A DNA stretch of 64,000 bases from Rhizodiscina lignyota (GCA_010015805.1 ML978121.1:124001-188000), one strand, 5' to 3'; positions 10,817-21,659 are shown, counted from the first letter of the stretch. Notes: generated by a model not told the origin, from the letters alone. Translations and numbers: made by a program.

Positions 10817-11196
10817 TACGGAGTAGAGTACCACAATGCGCAATCCAACATGAACCATGAACCAACTGGCTCCCGCTCAACGGGTTCAAGAGACTACATA
10901 GATCTTTTATTGCAGATTTATGCTTAGTATTCCAAGTTCGTTCAAACTTTCGCATTTGGTTTTCCGTTACGGAATTCCCTGCCCTGCTATGGGCATTGGT
11001 CTCCTTAATCGTAAGCTGACCTAACAGTCAAAAGTTTTCTAATCAATCTTGACGTCTTATTAACGAAATAATGTGCTTCGGAGCGCAAGAATGTGGAGTG
11101 CACACGCACTTTACATGTGTTTTAGTGTCCGCTCTTTTATCTGCTTTCCGATTCTCTCTCCGGTCATTACCGCTACTAGTACTTCGGAAAATCAAC

Positions 11197-12732
11197 ATGC
11201 TGTCTTCAAGGCGTTCTCTCATTTTGCTTTTAAGCATCATTAGCTTTGCAGTTGCTAGCAGCAGTATCGATTTGAGTGGGCTACTCCCTCAGCTCTCTCC
11301 ACATGCTTCCGTCACCGATGGATCCAACCTGGCTGCACAGCGATGGACTGAATTCGACTCTCCGACTCCTGGCGCGACTGTAAATGTTGCGACTGAGCAG
11401 GATGTTCTCGTGACGGTAATGGCCGCAACTTTGAATGACGAGTTATACACTGACTTCTCACGTGTTAAGGTCCAATACTGCATTAGAGAGAACATCGAAT
11501 TCCTCTCACAGAATGGGGGACATGGGTGGTCAACTACGATCCATTTGAAACAGAACGGGATTATCATCAATCTAGGAGCTCTCAACGATGTTACTTTCAA
11601 CAAGGCCAAAACCGAAGTCACCGTTCTCGGTGGCGCTCTGGTGTCTGACGTTGTTGCTGCTCAGTTTGCAAATCAAGCCATTGTTGCCACCGGGACTTGC
11701 AATTGCGTTGGCGCTCTCGGATCCGCACTTGGCGGCGGACTCGGAAATCTTCAAGGAAAACTCGGACTCATCTCGGACAGCATAATTTCCCTCAACGTTG
11801 TCACTGCCTCAGGAAAATCCATAACTGTTACCGAAAAGGACTTTGATCTCTGGTGGGCTCTTCGTGGGTCTGCGGCAAACTTCGCCATAGTTACGTCGGT
11901 AATTATGCGATCTCATCCAGTCGAGGCAGCTGGGTTAACTGCTTGGACGGGTCCTCTGATCTTTGCGGAGAACAAGCTGGAAGAACTGGTTCAAGCAGTA
12001 GATGAGCTCTTTTTGAAGCCAGAAATGAGCGTATCTCTAGTATTTGTCTCATCCGGGCCCCCAAACAATACAGCCCAGGTCATCGCCAGCGTCTTCTTCT
12101 ACGGCACAGAAGAAGAGGGAAGGCAAGCATTTGCGCCCCTGTACAAAATCGGTCCCCTTGTAGATGGTACAACTATTCAGCCGGTTACACGTTGGAATGA
12201 CGCCAACAACTCAACTTGCGTTAAAGGAGAACGGAAGCAAACATTTGGCGCAGGTCTCGCGCGCATGGTGCCTGCCACATGGCGTGAAATATACAAGGAG
12301 TTCCAGTCATTTATTCAACTTTCTGGGTCGGCCAACAGCTCTGTCGTGGTCAATGCAGATTCACTAGTCGAGCTCCGCCAGATTCCAGAAGGAAGCTCTT
12401 CTTTTCCATTCCGTAATACAATCAATTTCCATGCCTTCACGGTGGCTTGGTATGCGGATCCAGCCCTCGACCATCGAGCTACAGCGTATGGCTCCAACGT
12501 GCGTGATCTATGGCGTTCAACATCGGGACTAAAAGAGAATAGCACGTCAGTTACCGTATGAAGAGCCATCAAGACCCGAACATGCTAACGTAGAGTCAGA
12601 TACATAAACAACGCTTACGGAGATGAAGCCCTGGAGGTGGTCTACGGGCACAATCTTGAGAGACTGAAAGCTCTGAAGCGGCAGTTCGACCCTTATGGGC
12701 GATTCACTCAGTGGTTCTCTTTAGCTGATTAA
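11197..12732 (+). CDS. Secreted FAD-linked oxidase, BBE (berberine bridge enzyme) family
   Basis: Three exons: 11197-11415, 11470-12545 and 12600-12732, about 475 residues. The introns are 54 bp each; the second has branch site GCTAAC. The start at 11197 is chosen because it gives a signal peptide (R-R-S-L-I-L-L-L-S-I-I-S-F-A-V-A); the frame is open 42 codons further upstream. The FAD-binding PCMH domain contains Q-N-G-G-H-G-W-S-T, with His91 as the expected 8-alpha-histidyl FAD attachment, and T-G-T-C-N-C-V-G with cysteines for a possible second covalent link. The C-terminal BBE segment ends N-A-Y-G-D-E and then F-T-Q-W-F-S-L. Such enzymes oxidise alcohols, sugars or secondary metabolites with O2 and release H2O2. 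The substrate is unknown. MITE sequence begins at the stop codon. Confidence 0.88.
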
Positions 12733-12929
12733 CTGAGCGGCTGTAGTAACAACGAGTTTTGTTCTTCAGCATGAACGAGAGCGTCTCTGAAAGCTCGATT
12801 AAGTATAGACCGGACAGTATGTATCCCAAACACAGCTTCAGTGTGTACAATCTGGATTAACTTACGAGGATATGTATCCTCACGATTCAATATATTGCAG
12901 CCACGACTCAACCTTTTTGGCACCCACTT
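12733..12929. mobile_element. hAT-type MITE copy abutting the BBE oxidase stop codon
   Basis: The right end in reverse complement reads AAGTGGGTGCCAAAAAGG then TTGAGTCGTGGCTGCAATATA, matching the ends at 9785 and 27870. The interior shares AACGAGTTTTGTTCTTC, GAAAGCTCGATTA and a hairpin GAGGATATGTATCCTC. The left terminus is degenerate and lies directly after the oxidase stop (TAA at 12730-12732). Confidence 0.65.
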
Positions 12930-13120
12930 GCTTGATTCTAGCCAGGACATGAATCGGGGCAGCAATACATAGATTTGTATATTATGTCACATGTCCATCG
13001 AACGTACACAGATAATAAAACACTGTTCTGCGAATCCTCCAAATTCTCAGGAGCAACTGATTGATGCGACCGTTCAGTTGCTCATCTGCCTGACTGGCCC
13101 TTCCGCGGACGAGCTGAGAT

Positions 13121-13831
13121 TCACTGGTCCTGCTCTCCAGTCTCACCATGCAAGCCACTCGGAGAAACGTCCTCGATCTTATGAGAGTATTTCTCAGGAT
13201 GTGCCTCTCTGTCCGCTTCATGCGCATCATTGCTGTCCGCCTCGCCCAGAAAAGCTGCGTTCTTCGCGTCCTGCGGGTCGATGTCATGCCTGTGCTTTTC
13301 CGGGTTCTCGTTGAAGTCCTGTTCAAAGGCATCATCGCTGTCTGCTTCTCCTAGGAATGCTGCATTTTTGGCGTCAAGGGGAACTTGTTTTCGACCCTCT
13401 ATGTCTTTTTCAACTTCGAAGGCGTCGTTGCTGTCTCCTTCGCCCAAGAATGCAGCATTCTTGCTGTCCATGGCCTCATGGCGGTCGGCAAGAGCATCGC
13501 GGAAAGCCTCATGCCCATCGTTGGAGTCGGCCTCGCCCAGGAAAGCAGCGTACTTTGCATCTTCTTCGGGGGCCTGGTTTTGACCGGATGGAGATGCAGA
13601 CTGGGCAATCGAGTTGACCACGGGATTGCTGGAATCAGCTGGAGGAGATTGGGTAGTGCCAGGCTGAAATAGAGCAGGTCCTGGGTGGAAGAATCTCTGG
13701 TTGAGGACACTCTGCTTGTTCAGAGAATATGCCGTGATGATCGCGGCTGGGCCGGCCTTTGTTGGTAGAGCCGAGAGCGCTGGCCTGGCAGCAGAAGAGA
13801 GTGCCAGTGAGAATGCTCGAAAGGACGCCAT
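13121..13831 (-). CDS. Probable mitochondrial protein with four K-N-A-A-F-L-G-E repeats
   Basis: A single-exon ORF of 236 residues. The N-terminus (M-A-S-F-R-A-F-S-L-A-L-S-S-A-A-R) lacks acidic residues and is Ser/Ala/Arg-rich, like a mitochondrial presequence; an R-F-F motif follows near residue 46. From residue 93 a unit K-[NY]-A-A-F-L-G-E-[AG]-D-S-[ND]-D-[AG]-[FH]-E occurs four times, starting at 93, 124, 155 and 190 (spacing 31, 31, 35). The variable parts between are charged, with E-x-H-P-E-K-Y or N-P-E-K-H near the C-terminus. I know of no named domain with this repeat. The protein is probably disordered between units. Expression could be driven from the short space to the divergent intergenic region at 13.8 kb. 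Function unknown. Confidence 0.8.
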   Translation of the reverse strand: MASFRAFSLALSSAARPALSALPTKAGPAAIITAYSLNKQSVLNQRFFHPGPALFQPGTTQSPPADSSNPVVNSIAQSASPSGQNQAPEEDAKYAAFLGEADSNDGHEAFRDALADRHEAMDSKNAAFLGEGDSNDAFEVEKDIEGRKQVPLDAKNAAFLGEADSDDAFEQDFNENPEKHRHDIDPQDAKNAAFLGEADSNDAHEADREAHPEKYSHKIEDVSPSGLHGETGEQDQ

Positions 13832-15360
13832 TATGTCAATTGAAATTTCATAGCCTGGTGTCTCGAAGTTGAAGAAACGTCCAATTTACCTTTCTCGACA
13901 CCATCTCGATCATACTGAGGGGGTTGCTACCCCACATGACGCTTTGCATTCCCATTTTGGCGATACGGAGGTACATCCGCTGAGTAACAGTCGATCATTG
14001 TATTTGCATGTGATGCGCTTCGAACGCGTGTATAAAATTGGGAAAGGGATCAACTTGGACATTTCCAGCATCCAATGGACAGAATGTGGGAGTCCGACAG
14101 TGTCACCGTCGGCTCTGCGTGCCAATAAGTTGGCAATTGTAGATGAATTCTGTCGCTCTAATTAATGGTAAGTACGGTGTCATCGTATTTCGTCTAAGAT
14201 TAATAAATGTCTCTGTAGTATAGAGTGATTTCGATGGACGAGGCTCGTGGCAATCCAGTGCCTTCGTGAGCGGACTGTCTCCCTGACGAATCACGTCTGG
14301 ATGCCGCAGAAACCTGAAAACTCTTTCGACGGCGCCTTGTAGCGCTAAAGATGATTCCATCTATGCCAAAGGTCAAGGTCGATTTTCAATAGACAAAATG
14401 GAAGAAAGTCTTCTCGAAGAAGGCTGGGACATGGTGATAACGCGGCGATGAGATCCGAAGAACGATCGGAGCAGAAAAGAAGTTCTACCATTCGTATCCA
14501 TTGCCGCTAAACCCAATTCGGGCCACGTCAGTCCACAAGATAGGAGTATCGCCAGGATACAACAGACGTTGCCGCTCTCCCGTGCTCCATCAACCTTCAT
14601 TCTCACAATCGCATCACTTACAATGAGCCTGAGCGCCATGGAGTTCTGGAAACGCTGCAGCAGAACGCGTCAGTCCATGCAACGCGTTGGTCGTTGAAAC
14701 ATCGCTTCGCCCAGTCTACTCCGTAGGAAGTATGTACTCCGTACACTCGTGCGGCATCGGAAATATCAATCCAACGTCGTCGATCGTGATTGGCCGAAGA
14801 TTTGCGGCGTTTGGAATGTGGCGCACGTTGAAATGATACCCGTTTGGGAATAGCACGAGAGTCTGCGTCTTCACAGCTGGACCAGCAGCTATGGATACAC
14901 AAACCACATGCGCTATACCGAGAGCAGTTGCATTCCTCCACGCCGCGCGCTAAACATGTGTGTTTAAAATGCACAATACGAAGGCTGTCGCAAGCAAGAT
15001 TCCCATCCTTCCCTTTAGCGGCTCTACTTGCGAGAAGCAACCTCTGACGATGAGTGATTTCCACACGTATGGTGCGAAAGATAAATACACACCTATCGCC
15101 ACGTCCATTTAATGAGGCAGCTACTGCCTGAGGTAGGATCGGCGTTGTGCTTAAATGCTCTCAACTCCGTCCGTTGGAACCCAAATATTTGACGTGTAGG
15201 AGGCTACAAACAGATTGCTCCAATTCTCATCTTTTCTTCAGCTTCCACAGCTGAAAATCGTCTTGAATACCTTCAACATTCCTTCTTGTCGTTAAATTAT
15301 AATAGTCGCCTTTCAATTGCTCTCGTGAGCCTTGCGCCGTTCTCCCTTCCAGAGAAAATC
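13832..15360. other. Intergenic, no supported gene; contains a dispersed repeat
   Basis: Short ORFs only. One minus-strand ORF at 14618-15064 (148 codons) is cysteine-rich but matches nothing I recognise. A dispersed repeat at 14080-14210 is listed separately. The last about 200 bp before 15361 are pyrimidine-rich, as in a fungal core promoter and 5' leader for the MFS gene. Confidence 0.5.
14080..14210 (+). repeat. Dispersed repeat, copy A
   Basis: This matches 17585-17703. Shared blocks include ACAGAATGTG, GGCT[CT]TGCGTGCCA, GCTCTAATTAATG, TAAGTAC and AATAAATGT. Most differences are C/T or G/A transitions. There is no coding potential. Confidence 0.6.
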
Positions 15361-17371
15361 ATGTATCTCGCCTACAAATACGCCAAGAAGAAATCAAGGG
15401 AGCGAAAGGAAGCGAAAGCAGCAGAGGCTGCCAAATCACCTTCGACAGATGCGCAACCACATGGCCAACAGGATGCGGTAGTGAGCGACGAAATCGAGGC
15501 TGCAGCACCCTCAAAAGTCCACGCAGCTGGAACAAACGACGAAAAGACAAAGCAGCCATCCCCTGGAGACCATGAGATGAGTGAAGAAGACCGCATCCAG
15601 AAGAAGAAAAGAAGAAACTATCGGCTTAAAATCATATTTGGCCTCGCCGCACCCTTTGCCCTTCAAGCCCTCGACACTACCATAGTAGCATCAGCTCTGC
15701 CATTCATTGCGAAAGACTTTGGTACGAAGACCTGTACTTCTATATTCTCAAACATGATTGCTAATCCTATCCACAGGCGAAGTCAAGCAACTCAATTGGA
15801 TCATCTCCGCCTTCAATCTCACCTCGGCCGCCTTTCTCCCATTCTGGGCCCAAATCGCCGACATATTCGGACGCCTCACTACCATTCTCGCATCCATCGT
15901 GGTGGTACTGATCGGCTCGGCTATCTGTACCGGGGCGCCTACTTCAGACTTTGGAGTTCTGCTACTCGGTCGTGGCATTCAGGGAGTTGGCACCGCAGGC
16001 GTTAGCATATGCGTCCGTATCATCCTCGCCGACAAAGTCAGTCTCAAGGAATATGCCCTCCAATGGACTCTTTTCAGCTTGGTCTCTGCTGTCGCCTTTA
16101 CTATTGGCCCTGTCATTGGTGGATATTTAACTGAGGCGACTTGGCGCTGGGTCTTTGCGATAAATCTACCAGTCGCCGCTTTTGCCATTGTGGTAGTACT
16201 ACTTGTCCTGCGCAAAGACTTGTTGGGCCCGCAACCACTACCTCAGATCGAAGGCCGCGATGTATCCACTCGGCACGGACGCTTCCTCCTGCGAATCATG
16301 ACCATTGATTACGGTGGTCAGCTCCTGTTTCTTTGGGGACTTGGACTATTGATCCTCGCGTTGACCTGGGCGGGCGGCTCGTTCGCATGGGACTCGGCAC
16401 ACGTGCTCAGTCCGCTGGTCGTTGGAGCCATACTATCCGTTATCTGGCTATTGTATGAGTTCATGATGGCCCCTCCGCGCTTCATGTCCCGCGTCTTCCC
16501 TATTCAACGCGCCATGATACCATGGGAACTGCTCTCACAACGCGATATTGGCCTGCTATTCCTCATTAACTTTGGCTCCGGAATGGCCATGTTTGCATTA
16601 CTATATTTCATGGATCTCTACTTTGCTCTTGTAGAGGGCAAAAGCGCCAGCCAAGGAGGAATTGCATTGCTCTATTTCCTACCGGGTCTCGGAGGTATGT
16701 TTATCCAAACGCTCGCAAAAGACGAGATATGGTGCTGACTGCGTCTCTTTTCAACAGTGGGTAGCTACATGGCCATGTTCTTCACCAACGTCTGGCCACG
16801 GCAAACGCAGCCGGCACTTCTCTTTGGTAGTTTGACGTCAGCAATTGGTATAACGGTTCTGATATGGGCTATCAACGTTGGCAAGGACAGTGTTATATAC
16901 GGTATGATGGCGCTGACGGGTCACGGTATCGGTATGCGTATGGTCCCCGGATCACTACATGGTCTCGGCTACTTCCCGGCCCTGACGGCTGCCATCTCAT
17001 TTCTCAGCTCATTCGCCTTGCCCTTTGGCGGCACCGTGTCCCTCACACTCATGAGTACCGTTTTCAACAACGAATCTGGCGCGCAGCACACCGACCCCAG
17101 GCGCGGCATTCGATTTGCCTTCATTGCGCTGACTCCGTTCATGTGGGTGTGCGTCGTGCTCTCGGCATTACTCGGCAACGTATGGATCCAGAAGCATGGC
17201 GCGCACGAGGTCGTCAACGGGGTATATCTCTGGAGTCTGCTCACTAGGAAGAAGCTGGTCAGGGAGCGAAGAATGAGAGGGGAAGTTGGTGGTGGCAATG
17301 ATGGTGCCATAGGGGAGCGTGCGGCGGGAGTGGCGGACGAGGAGAATCAAGCAAAGGCAGATGCTGCATAA
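15361..17371 (+). CDS. MFS exporter, DHA2-like (14-TM drug:H+ antiporter type)
   Basis: Three exons: 15361-15721, 15777-16694 and 16758-17371, about 630 residues, joined by introns of 55 and 63 bp. The start ATG at 15361 follows a pyrimidine-rich leader. A long charged cytosolic N-terminus (K-K-K-S-R-E-R-K) precedes TM1, which carries L-D-T-T-I-V-A-S-A-L-P. The typical DHA2 signatures follow: W-I-I-S-A-F-N-L, A-Q-I-A-D-I-F-G-R (motif A) and G-R-G-I-Q-G-V-G-T-A-G-V (motif C region). About 14 membrane segments can be counted. Such proteins export toxins, drugs or secondary metabolites across the plasma membrane using the proton gradient. The stop codon is only one base away from the TA that flanks a MITE. 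No cluster partner lies immediately beside it. Confidence 0.9.
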
Positions 17372-17374
17372 ATA

Positions 17375-17582
17375 CGAAGGAGCTAGTTTCCAGCGAGCGA
17401 ACAAGGCCCGCAACGGCGTCCCTTTTGCGTGACACCGAGAAGCAAGTCTTCTAAGGCAGGCTAGGCAGGCTACCAATCTCGAATGTAAACTTATCAATAT
17501 ATAGAAGCTTCTTGGAAGTGGGGAAGGCAAATCTAATAGAGTGTCTCTATAGACTGCTCGCTCACGGGAACTAGCTCCTTCG
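17375..17582. mobile_element. Tc1/mariner-like MITE, copy 2 (TA-flanked), at the MFS stop codon
   Basis: Left end CGAAGGAGCTAGTTTCC; right end in reverse complement CGAAGGAGCTAGTTCCC, both running into GAGCGA/GAGCGAG. The flanks are TA at 17373-17374 and 17583-17584, as expected for TA target duplication. The element has 208 bp and no ORF, and is homologous to 10602-10816. Confidence 0.8.
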
Positions 17583-17584
17583 TA

Positions 17585-17703
17585 AACAGAATGTGAGAAT
17601 CCAACAATGTGCAGCCTCGGCTTTGCGTGCCATATGATGATTTTGGTTGCTCTAATTAATGATAAGTACAGTGTCGTCGTGTTTCATCTTGGTCTAAATA
17701 AAT
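17585..17703 (+). repeat. Dispersed repeat, copy B
   Basis: Homologous to 14080-14210 and starting directly after the TA at the right end of the MITE. A weaker match to its first bases (AATCCAACA) follows the other MITE copy at about 10840, so MITE and tail may have moved or been duplicated together. Confidence 0.55.
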
Positions 17704-17745
17704 GTTCCATCAGCCATGTGCAAGTGTCTCAACCACACAGCAGCA

Positions 17746-19519
17746 TCAGCTTCTTGCAAACAAATCTCTCCAAAACTCTTTCAGCCCATACTGCTTAGTC
17801 GGATTCTCGTCCCAAACCCTCGCCTTCTGCCCTGCTCCAAGATCCAAGAGCACACCGTTTCTGGACTGCCCAACGCTCCATTCCACCTTGGCCTTAGGCG
17901 CCAGCGCTCTTTCACGGATCTCGTTGGCCACTTGAGGGGCGACATCACGATACAGTGCAGCCAGTTCACGGTCTAGCGAGTAATAAGGCTTCTTGGCCAG
18001 ATCTGGTGCCATAAGATTGTATGAGCGTGTAAGAGCGTTGAGGTGGTTGATTGTGTGCTCGAGATATGACTGCTCGGCTGATAGCCATTGTGGGTCGCGG
18101 AAAGGGTGAGAAGGGGGCTGAATAGTCTCTTCCGGCACAGGCGGAGGAGGCGGCGGTTGGGTAACGCTCATCTGTATTTCAGGTTTTGGTGGCGAGTTCG
18201 TGGAGCTGGCATCTTCAGAGCCTTCCAGAACTTTCTCCGTGACGGTAATGTCCTCTTCGCGGGCCTCGGGCACTGTACCGGACGGTACTGGAGTCGCCTT
18301 GAGCTCCCCAGCGAGCGAAATCTGCGATACATGGCCCTCTGGATCCACAACATTGATCGTCTCTTCTTTCTTTGTTGGCGGATTGACAATCATCTCTGCC
18401 GCTGCGTATTCCTGTGCCTTGCGGATTTGCGTATCAAGGCTCCCGCCACGGCTAGCAATCGAGCGAGCAGCATGTCTCTTCCAGTCATTACGCAGCCTCG
18501 CCCGGAATTTGGTCGCGGTGCTGATGAGCTCTTGCTGTTTCTCGATCCACGGGGGTACAATATCTTGCTTCTGGATGATCTTGTTCAGAAGATATTCGGT
18601 GGTGTCAATGCTACCAAAGTTGTGAGTCTCGATGACACATAAGAACTCCACGACGAACTTACAATGGACTACTAGCATTATAGTCTCTCTCAATCTTCAT
18701 GCCTCTGGGCAAATTCTTGAACTGGCCCCGTGCAATCGCATCCTCGATCCTCTCGTTCGCAAGACTCGCCAGCCCCTGCAGTGTCACTGGCAGGCTCCGC
18801 GCACCTGGATCAAACCTCGCCTTCATCTCCTTGCGCATCTGTTCCCGCTCCTTCTCACTCACCGAGCCATCCTTCATGAAGCTGTAATGGCTCGATTTGT
18901 CCCTCGCATTGACCAAGCGTTGTCCTTGCGCCTTCCCTTTCCTCGGCCGGCCGGTATCCACTTTCGTCGGTGTCCTGACCGAGCCAGGCTTTGGGGTCGT
19001 ACCGCGTAGCGGCTTGTAAGCATCATGTAGCATGCGAAGGGCGGTATCTTCGGGCGCTTCTGTGCCGGTCCACGGCCGCGCGCCTGCAATGTCTCGCGTG
19101 CCTCGGCCAGCGCTGTCAGGTAGGTTTGCTTGTGATATCGCTCCCGCGTACTGATTGCGGAAATTCGCATTGAGTATCCGCTCCTCGAGTTCCTTGCGGA
19201 GGTTTTCGTCGAAGCCCGCCTCTTCAACTGCCTTTCGAGCGCTGCGTCCTCCCGTCTCCAAGGCTTCCTCGGTCATCTGCTCCAGTCGTTGTGACAGTGC
19301 CCCTTTCTCTTTCTCTTCCCTAGAGCTATGTCCCTCCCCGTTATCGTCCTTCGATGCGCTATCATTTTCGCCGCCAGAGCCGCTGTTGGTCTTCTCGAGT
19401 GTCGGTGGCGACCGTGAGAACAGGCGCGCTATGGGCGCATTTGGAGGTGTCAGTGGCGGGCCTCTGGCTGGGAGGCAGCGAGCGCAAATGTAGGGCACAC
19501 GTCGCGTCGCAATGCGCAT
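17746..19519 (-). CDS. DUF1992 (DnaJ subfamily C member 28-like domain) mitochondrial protein
   Basis: Two exons on the minus strand, 18663-19519 and 17746-18610, with a 52-bp intron (donor GTAAGT, acceptor TTGGTAG); the product is 573 residues. The N-terminus (M-R-I-A-T-R-R-V-P-Y-I-C-A-R-C) is a likely mitochondrial presequence. The DUF1992 signature spans the exon junction: A-R-G-Q-F-K-N-L-P-R-G followed by a Y-L-L-N-K-I-I-Q-K-Q-D-I-V-P-P-W-I-E helix. In DNAJC28 and bacterial YhdN-type proteins this domain occurs with or without a J domain; no J domain is seen here. A proline-rich spacer of seven prolines precedes a conserved C-terminal region. The domain's biochemical role is not established. 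The gene is followed closely by the MYND gene on the same strand. Confidence 0.85.
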
Positions 19520-19890
19520 GAAGGATGGAGTTTGTTGTAGATGGGACGAATAGCTCCCCAGAGGTTATGACGATTTGACGGTGGAAGGGCAGACGGGGGT
19601 ATCGGTATTAGCAAGGATACCGATCCTCCAGTCCCTCGGGAGGACTTCACGAGACGTCGAAGTTACTCTCTCTTATCTCTTCGCCCTCGATTATTTTCAA
19701 GCCATGGCCGAGATTGCAAAAGCAAGTCCTACGAAAAGGACAGCCATTGATTTGATACCAACTCCGTGAGCTACATGAGCAATTTTGGTCATTCTCTCCT
19801 GAAGATCATCATGTAAAAGCAAAACCCAGCAATTTGAGTGTATCGCACTGAACCTTATCCCTCATCGTATGCTTCTAACCTTCATCGTTC
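19520..19890. other. Intergenic between two minus-strand genes
   Basis: 371 bp holding the upstream region of the DUF1992 gene and the 3' end of the MYND-finger gene. Nothing else is seen. Confidence 0.6.
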
Positions 19891-20614
19891 TCAGTTCTTG
19901 CTCTCAGCTGCGACGCAGAATTTCTTGTGATGCTTCCAGTCTCCCTTCTGACAGTCCTTTCCACAGTAGGCCGCCCTCTTGCACTTGATGCAGACAAGTA
20001 GCTTCTCCTTGACCTCGGTGCACTTCCAGCATCTTGGCTCGTAGCTCAACTCGGTAGTACTCGCGCCGGTTCTCGGTGCACGAGGTCCTGGTGCTCTCAT
20101 TGGCTCGAATATGCCTCCGACGTTGATCAAGATGGAGCCACTACTATCAGAGTGTGAGCTAAGAAAGTTGTGGTGATCGGAGTACATACGCTTCACTCTC
20201 ACGCATTGCGTCCGAGTTCGGATCGTTCACAACATCGCCCACGCCGGGACATTGAAGGTCCCATGGCGTACCGTCGTTCCGATATGAGTCCAGGCCACTC
20301 TTGAACTGCTTCTTGCTCTGCGGGAACAACTCAGTGTCGTTGTACATTCCACGCAAGACGTTCATATACTTGGCATTGATTTTTGCGCCCAGCATCATTG
20401 CCAAAGCTCCGAGAAGGACAATGGAATACTTCTGAAGCGGCTTGTCGGCCAAGTAGCGATCAAACGTTTTGGCAAGGACACCTTTATCCAGAGTGCGGCG
20501 CACTTTGGCTGGATTCTCTGGGTGAAGGAGATCCACTCCGGCCACCTCACTGAGCTGGTCGGCGTGATCGAGGTCCGGGTCAGACTGAAAGAGACCGTAA
20601 CCCCAGGCACCCAT
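19891..20614 (-). CDS. DUF4259-like protein with C-terminal MYND zinc finger
   Basis: Two exons, 20190-20614 and 19891-20143, with a 46-bp intron (donor GTATGT, acceptor GATAG); 225 residues. The N-terminus reads M-G-A-W-G-Y-G-L-F-Q-S-D-P-D-L-D, the hallmark start of DUF4259-type domains. The C-terminus is a MYND zinc finger with all ligands: C-W-K-C, C-I-K-C, Y-C-G-K-D-C and W-K-H-H-K-K-F-C. MYND fingers bind short proline-containing peptides in partner proteins, so this is probably a protein-interaction adaptor. No signal peptide. The fused arrangement is common in fungal proteins of unknown role. Confidence 0.85.
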
Positions 20615-21659
20615 GGTGAAATGCTTGGTGAATCTTGGGGTGATTGAGATATTGAGGGAGATCTGAGATGAAAATAAGAGGAAGTGTTCGAAAACCCTTA
20701 CGACTGTTGGAAGACCGAGGTGAGGACTGGAGAGAGACGGGAACCTTGATCAAGGCAGCAGCAGCCGGTGTGACGTGATGTTTTCGAGTGGAGGAAGGCA
20801 CGCGCTGAAGTTGCGCCTTCCCGATGCGCGAAACCACCAAAACGCAAAGCTCCGCAGTGATGGGCCGGAAACATGAGATGGAAAGCATAAGGAGGTAAAT
20901 AGAGATTTCTCATGCGTGCATCATGTTTATAAACGCATTTCATACTGCGAAGAAACCATATTAGTGCTTGCAAGTGTTGTATCTGGGGCCCGTGCGTATG
21001 GTGTTGCCGCGGCGCTTGGAGTTTGTATTCAATTCGCGTATTTTCTAGTACTCACTCACGGGAAATGGTCATTTAGTGCAGTGGCTATGCGAGAGCACTA
21101 TGAAGACCGCTGCACTCAGGGAGTTACTAACCTTGATACAGGTCCATTCAACGAACAGCTCGGAGAGAAGCTACATAAGGAGCTTGCTTCTGTGCTCACA
21201 AGCCCTCTTCGTAACTAGTATGCGTTAAAGGAACTAGCAATGCCGTGAGTTCGCGTCTTTTTTGCACTCCTGTTCAAATCCCAGACCTTTTTTTCCATAT
21301 ATCTTCGTGGACGAGCAGTTTCGCTCTTGTCGATGCTCTGCAAATCTCAAGCAACGCATGGATGTCTCGATGACACTGACACTGCTTTCGAGCCTTTTTT
21401 TGCATTTATAGACTTAACTAAAGCGCAAAAACATCACACTCCGACCCTCTGCTCGCGTTTAGATACAAACAGGAACATCGGCTACGTACAAAACCATACT
21501 TTCGTTTTTACAACCTGGGCCGTCCTTTACGATTTCTTCATTTCTGCCGCATAGTCACGAGTGCACGACTTGTGATGGGATTGTGTCGCTTGAATCTCGG
21601 TAGCTCAGTATCTATGGGTGCATACTCTGGTTAACGGATCTCTTTCAGGCCGATGCATC
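20615..21659. other. Intergenic, no firmly supported gene
   Basis: A plus-strand ORF at 20916-21218 encodes 100 residues with a hydrophobic stretch (A-L-G-V-C-I-Q-F-A-Y-F-L-V-L) and an amphipathic C-terminus, but lacks a recognised family. The rest is noncoding, with several T-runs. Confidence 0.4.

Larger units (their letters stand above)
9786..11196. other. Intergenic with repeat elements, no supported gene
   Basis: This space holds a partial hAT-type TIR at about 10135, a complete TA-flanked MITE at 10602-10816 and a TATATAA motif at 10261-10267. A short ORF (ATG at 10497, M-P-F-I-S-E-T-K-I-K) ends at a possible donor GTATTC shortly before the MITE. I cannot support a full gene. Confidence 0.45.

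Noticed and set aside
11071-11196. Upstream extension of the BBE oxidase frame
   Set aside because: The ATG at 11197 gives a clean signal peptide; the extension would bury it.
14618-15064. 148-codon cysteine-rich minus-strand ORF
   Set aside because: No signal peptide, no family resemblance, and competing ORFs on the other strand of similar length.
14080-17703. RIP as the explanation for repeat divergence
   Set aside because: Differences are mostly transitions, but several lie in CpG or GpG context, not CpA; two short copies are not enough to conclude.
21240-21300. tRNA-like end: GTTCAAATCCC followed by a T-run
   Set aside because: The bases on either side do not form a T-arm stem, and no matching acceptor, D or anticodon arms are found.
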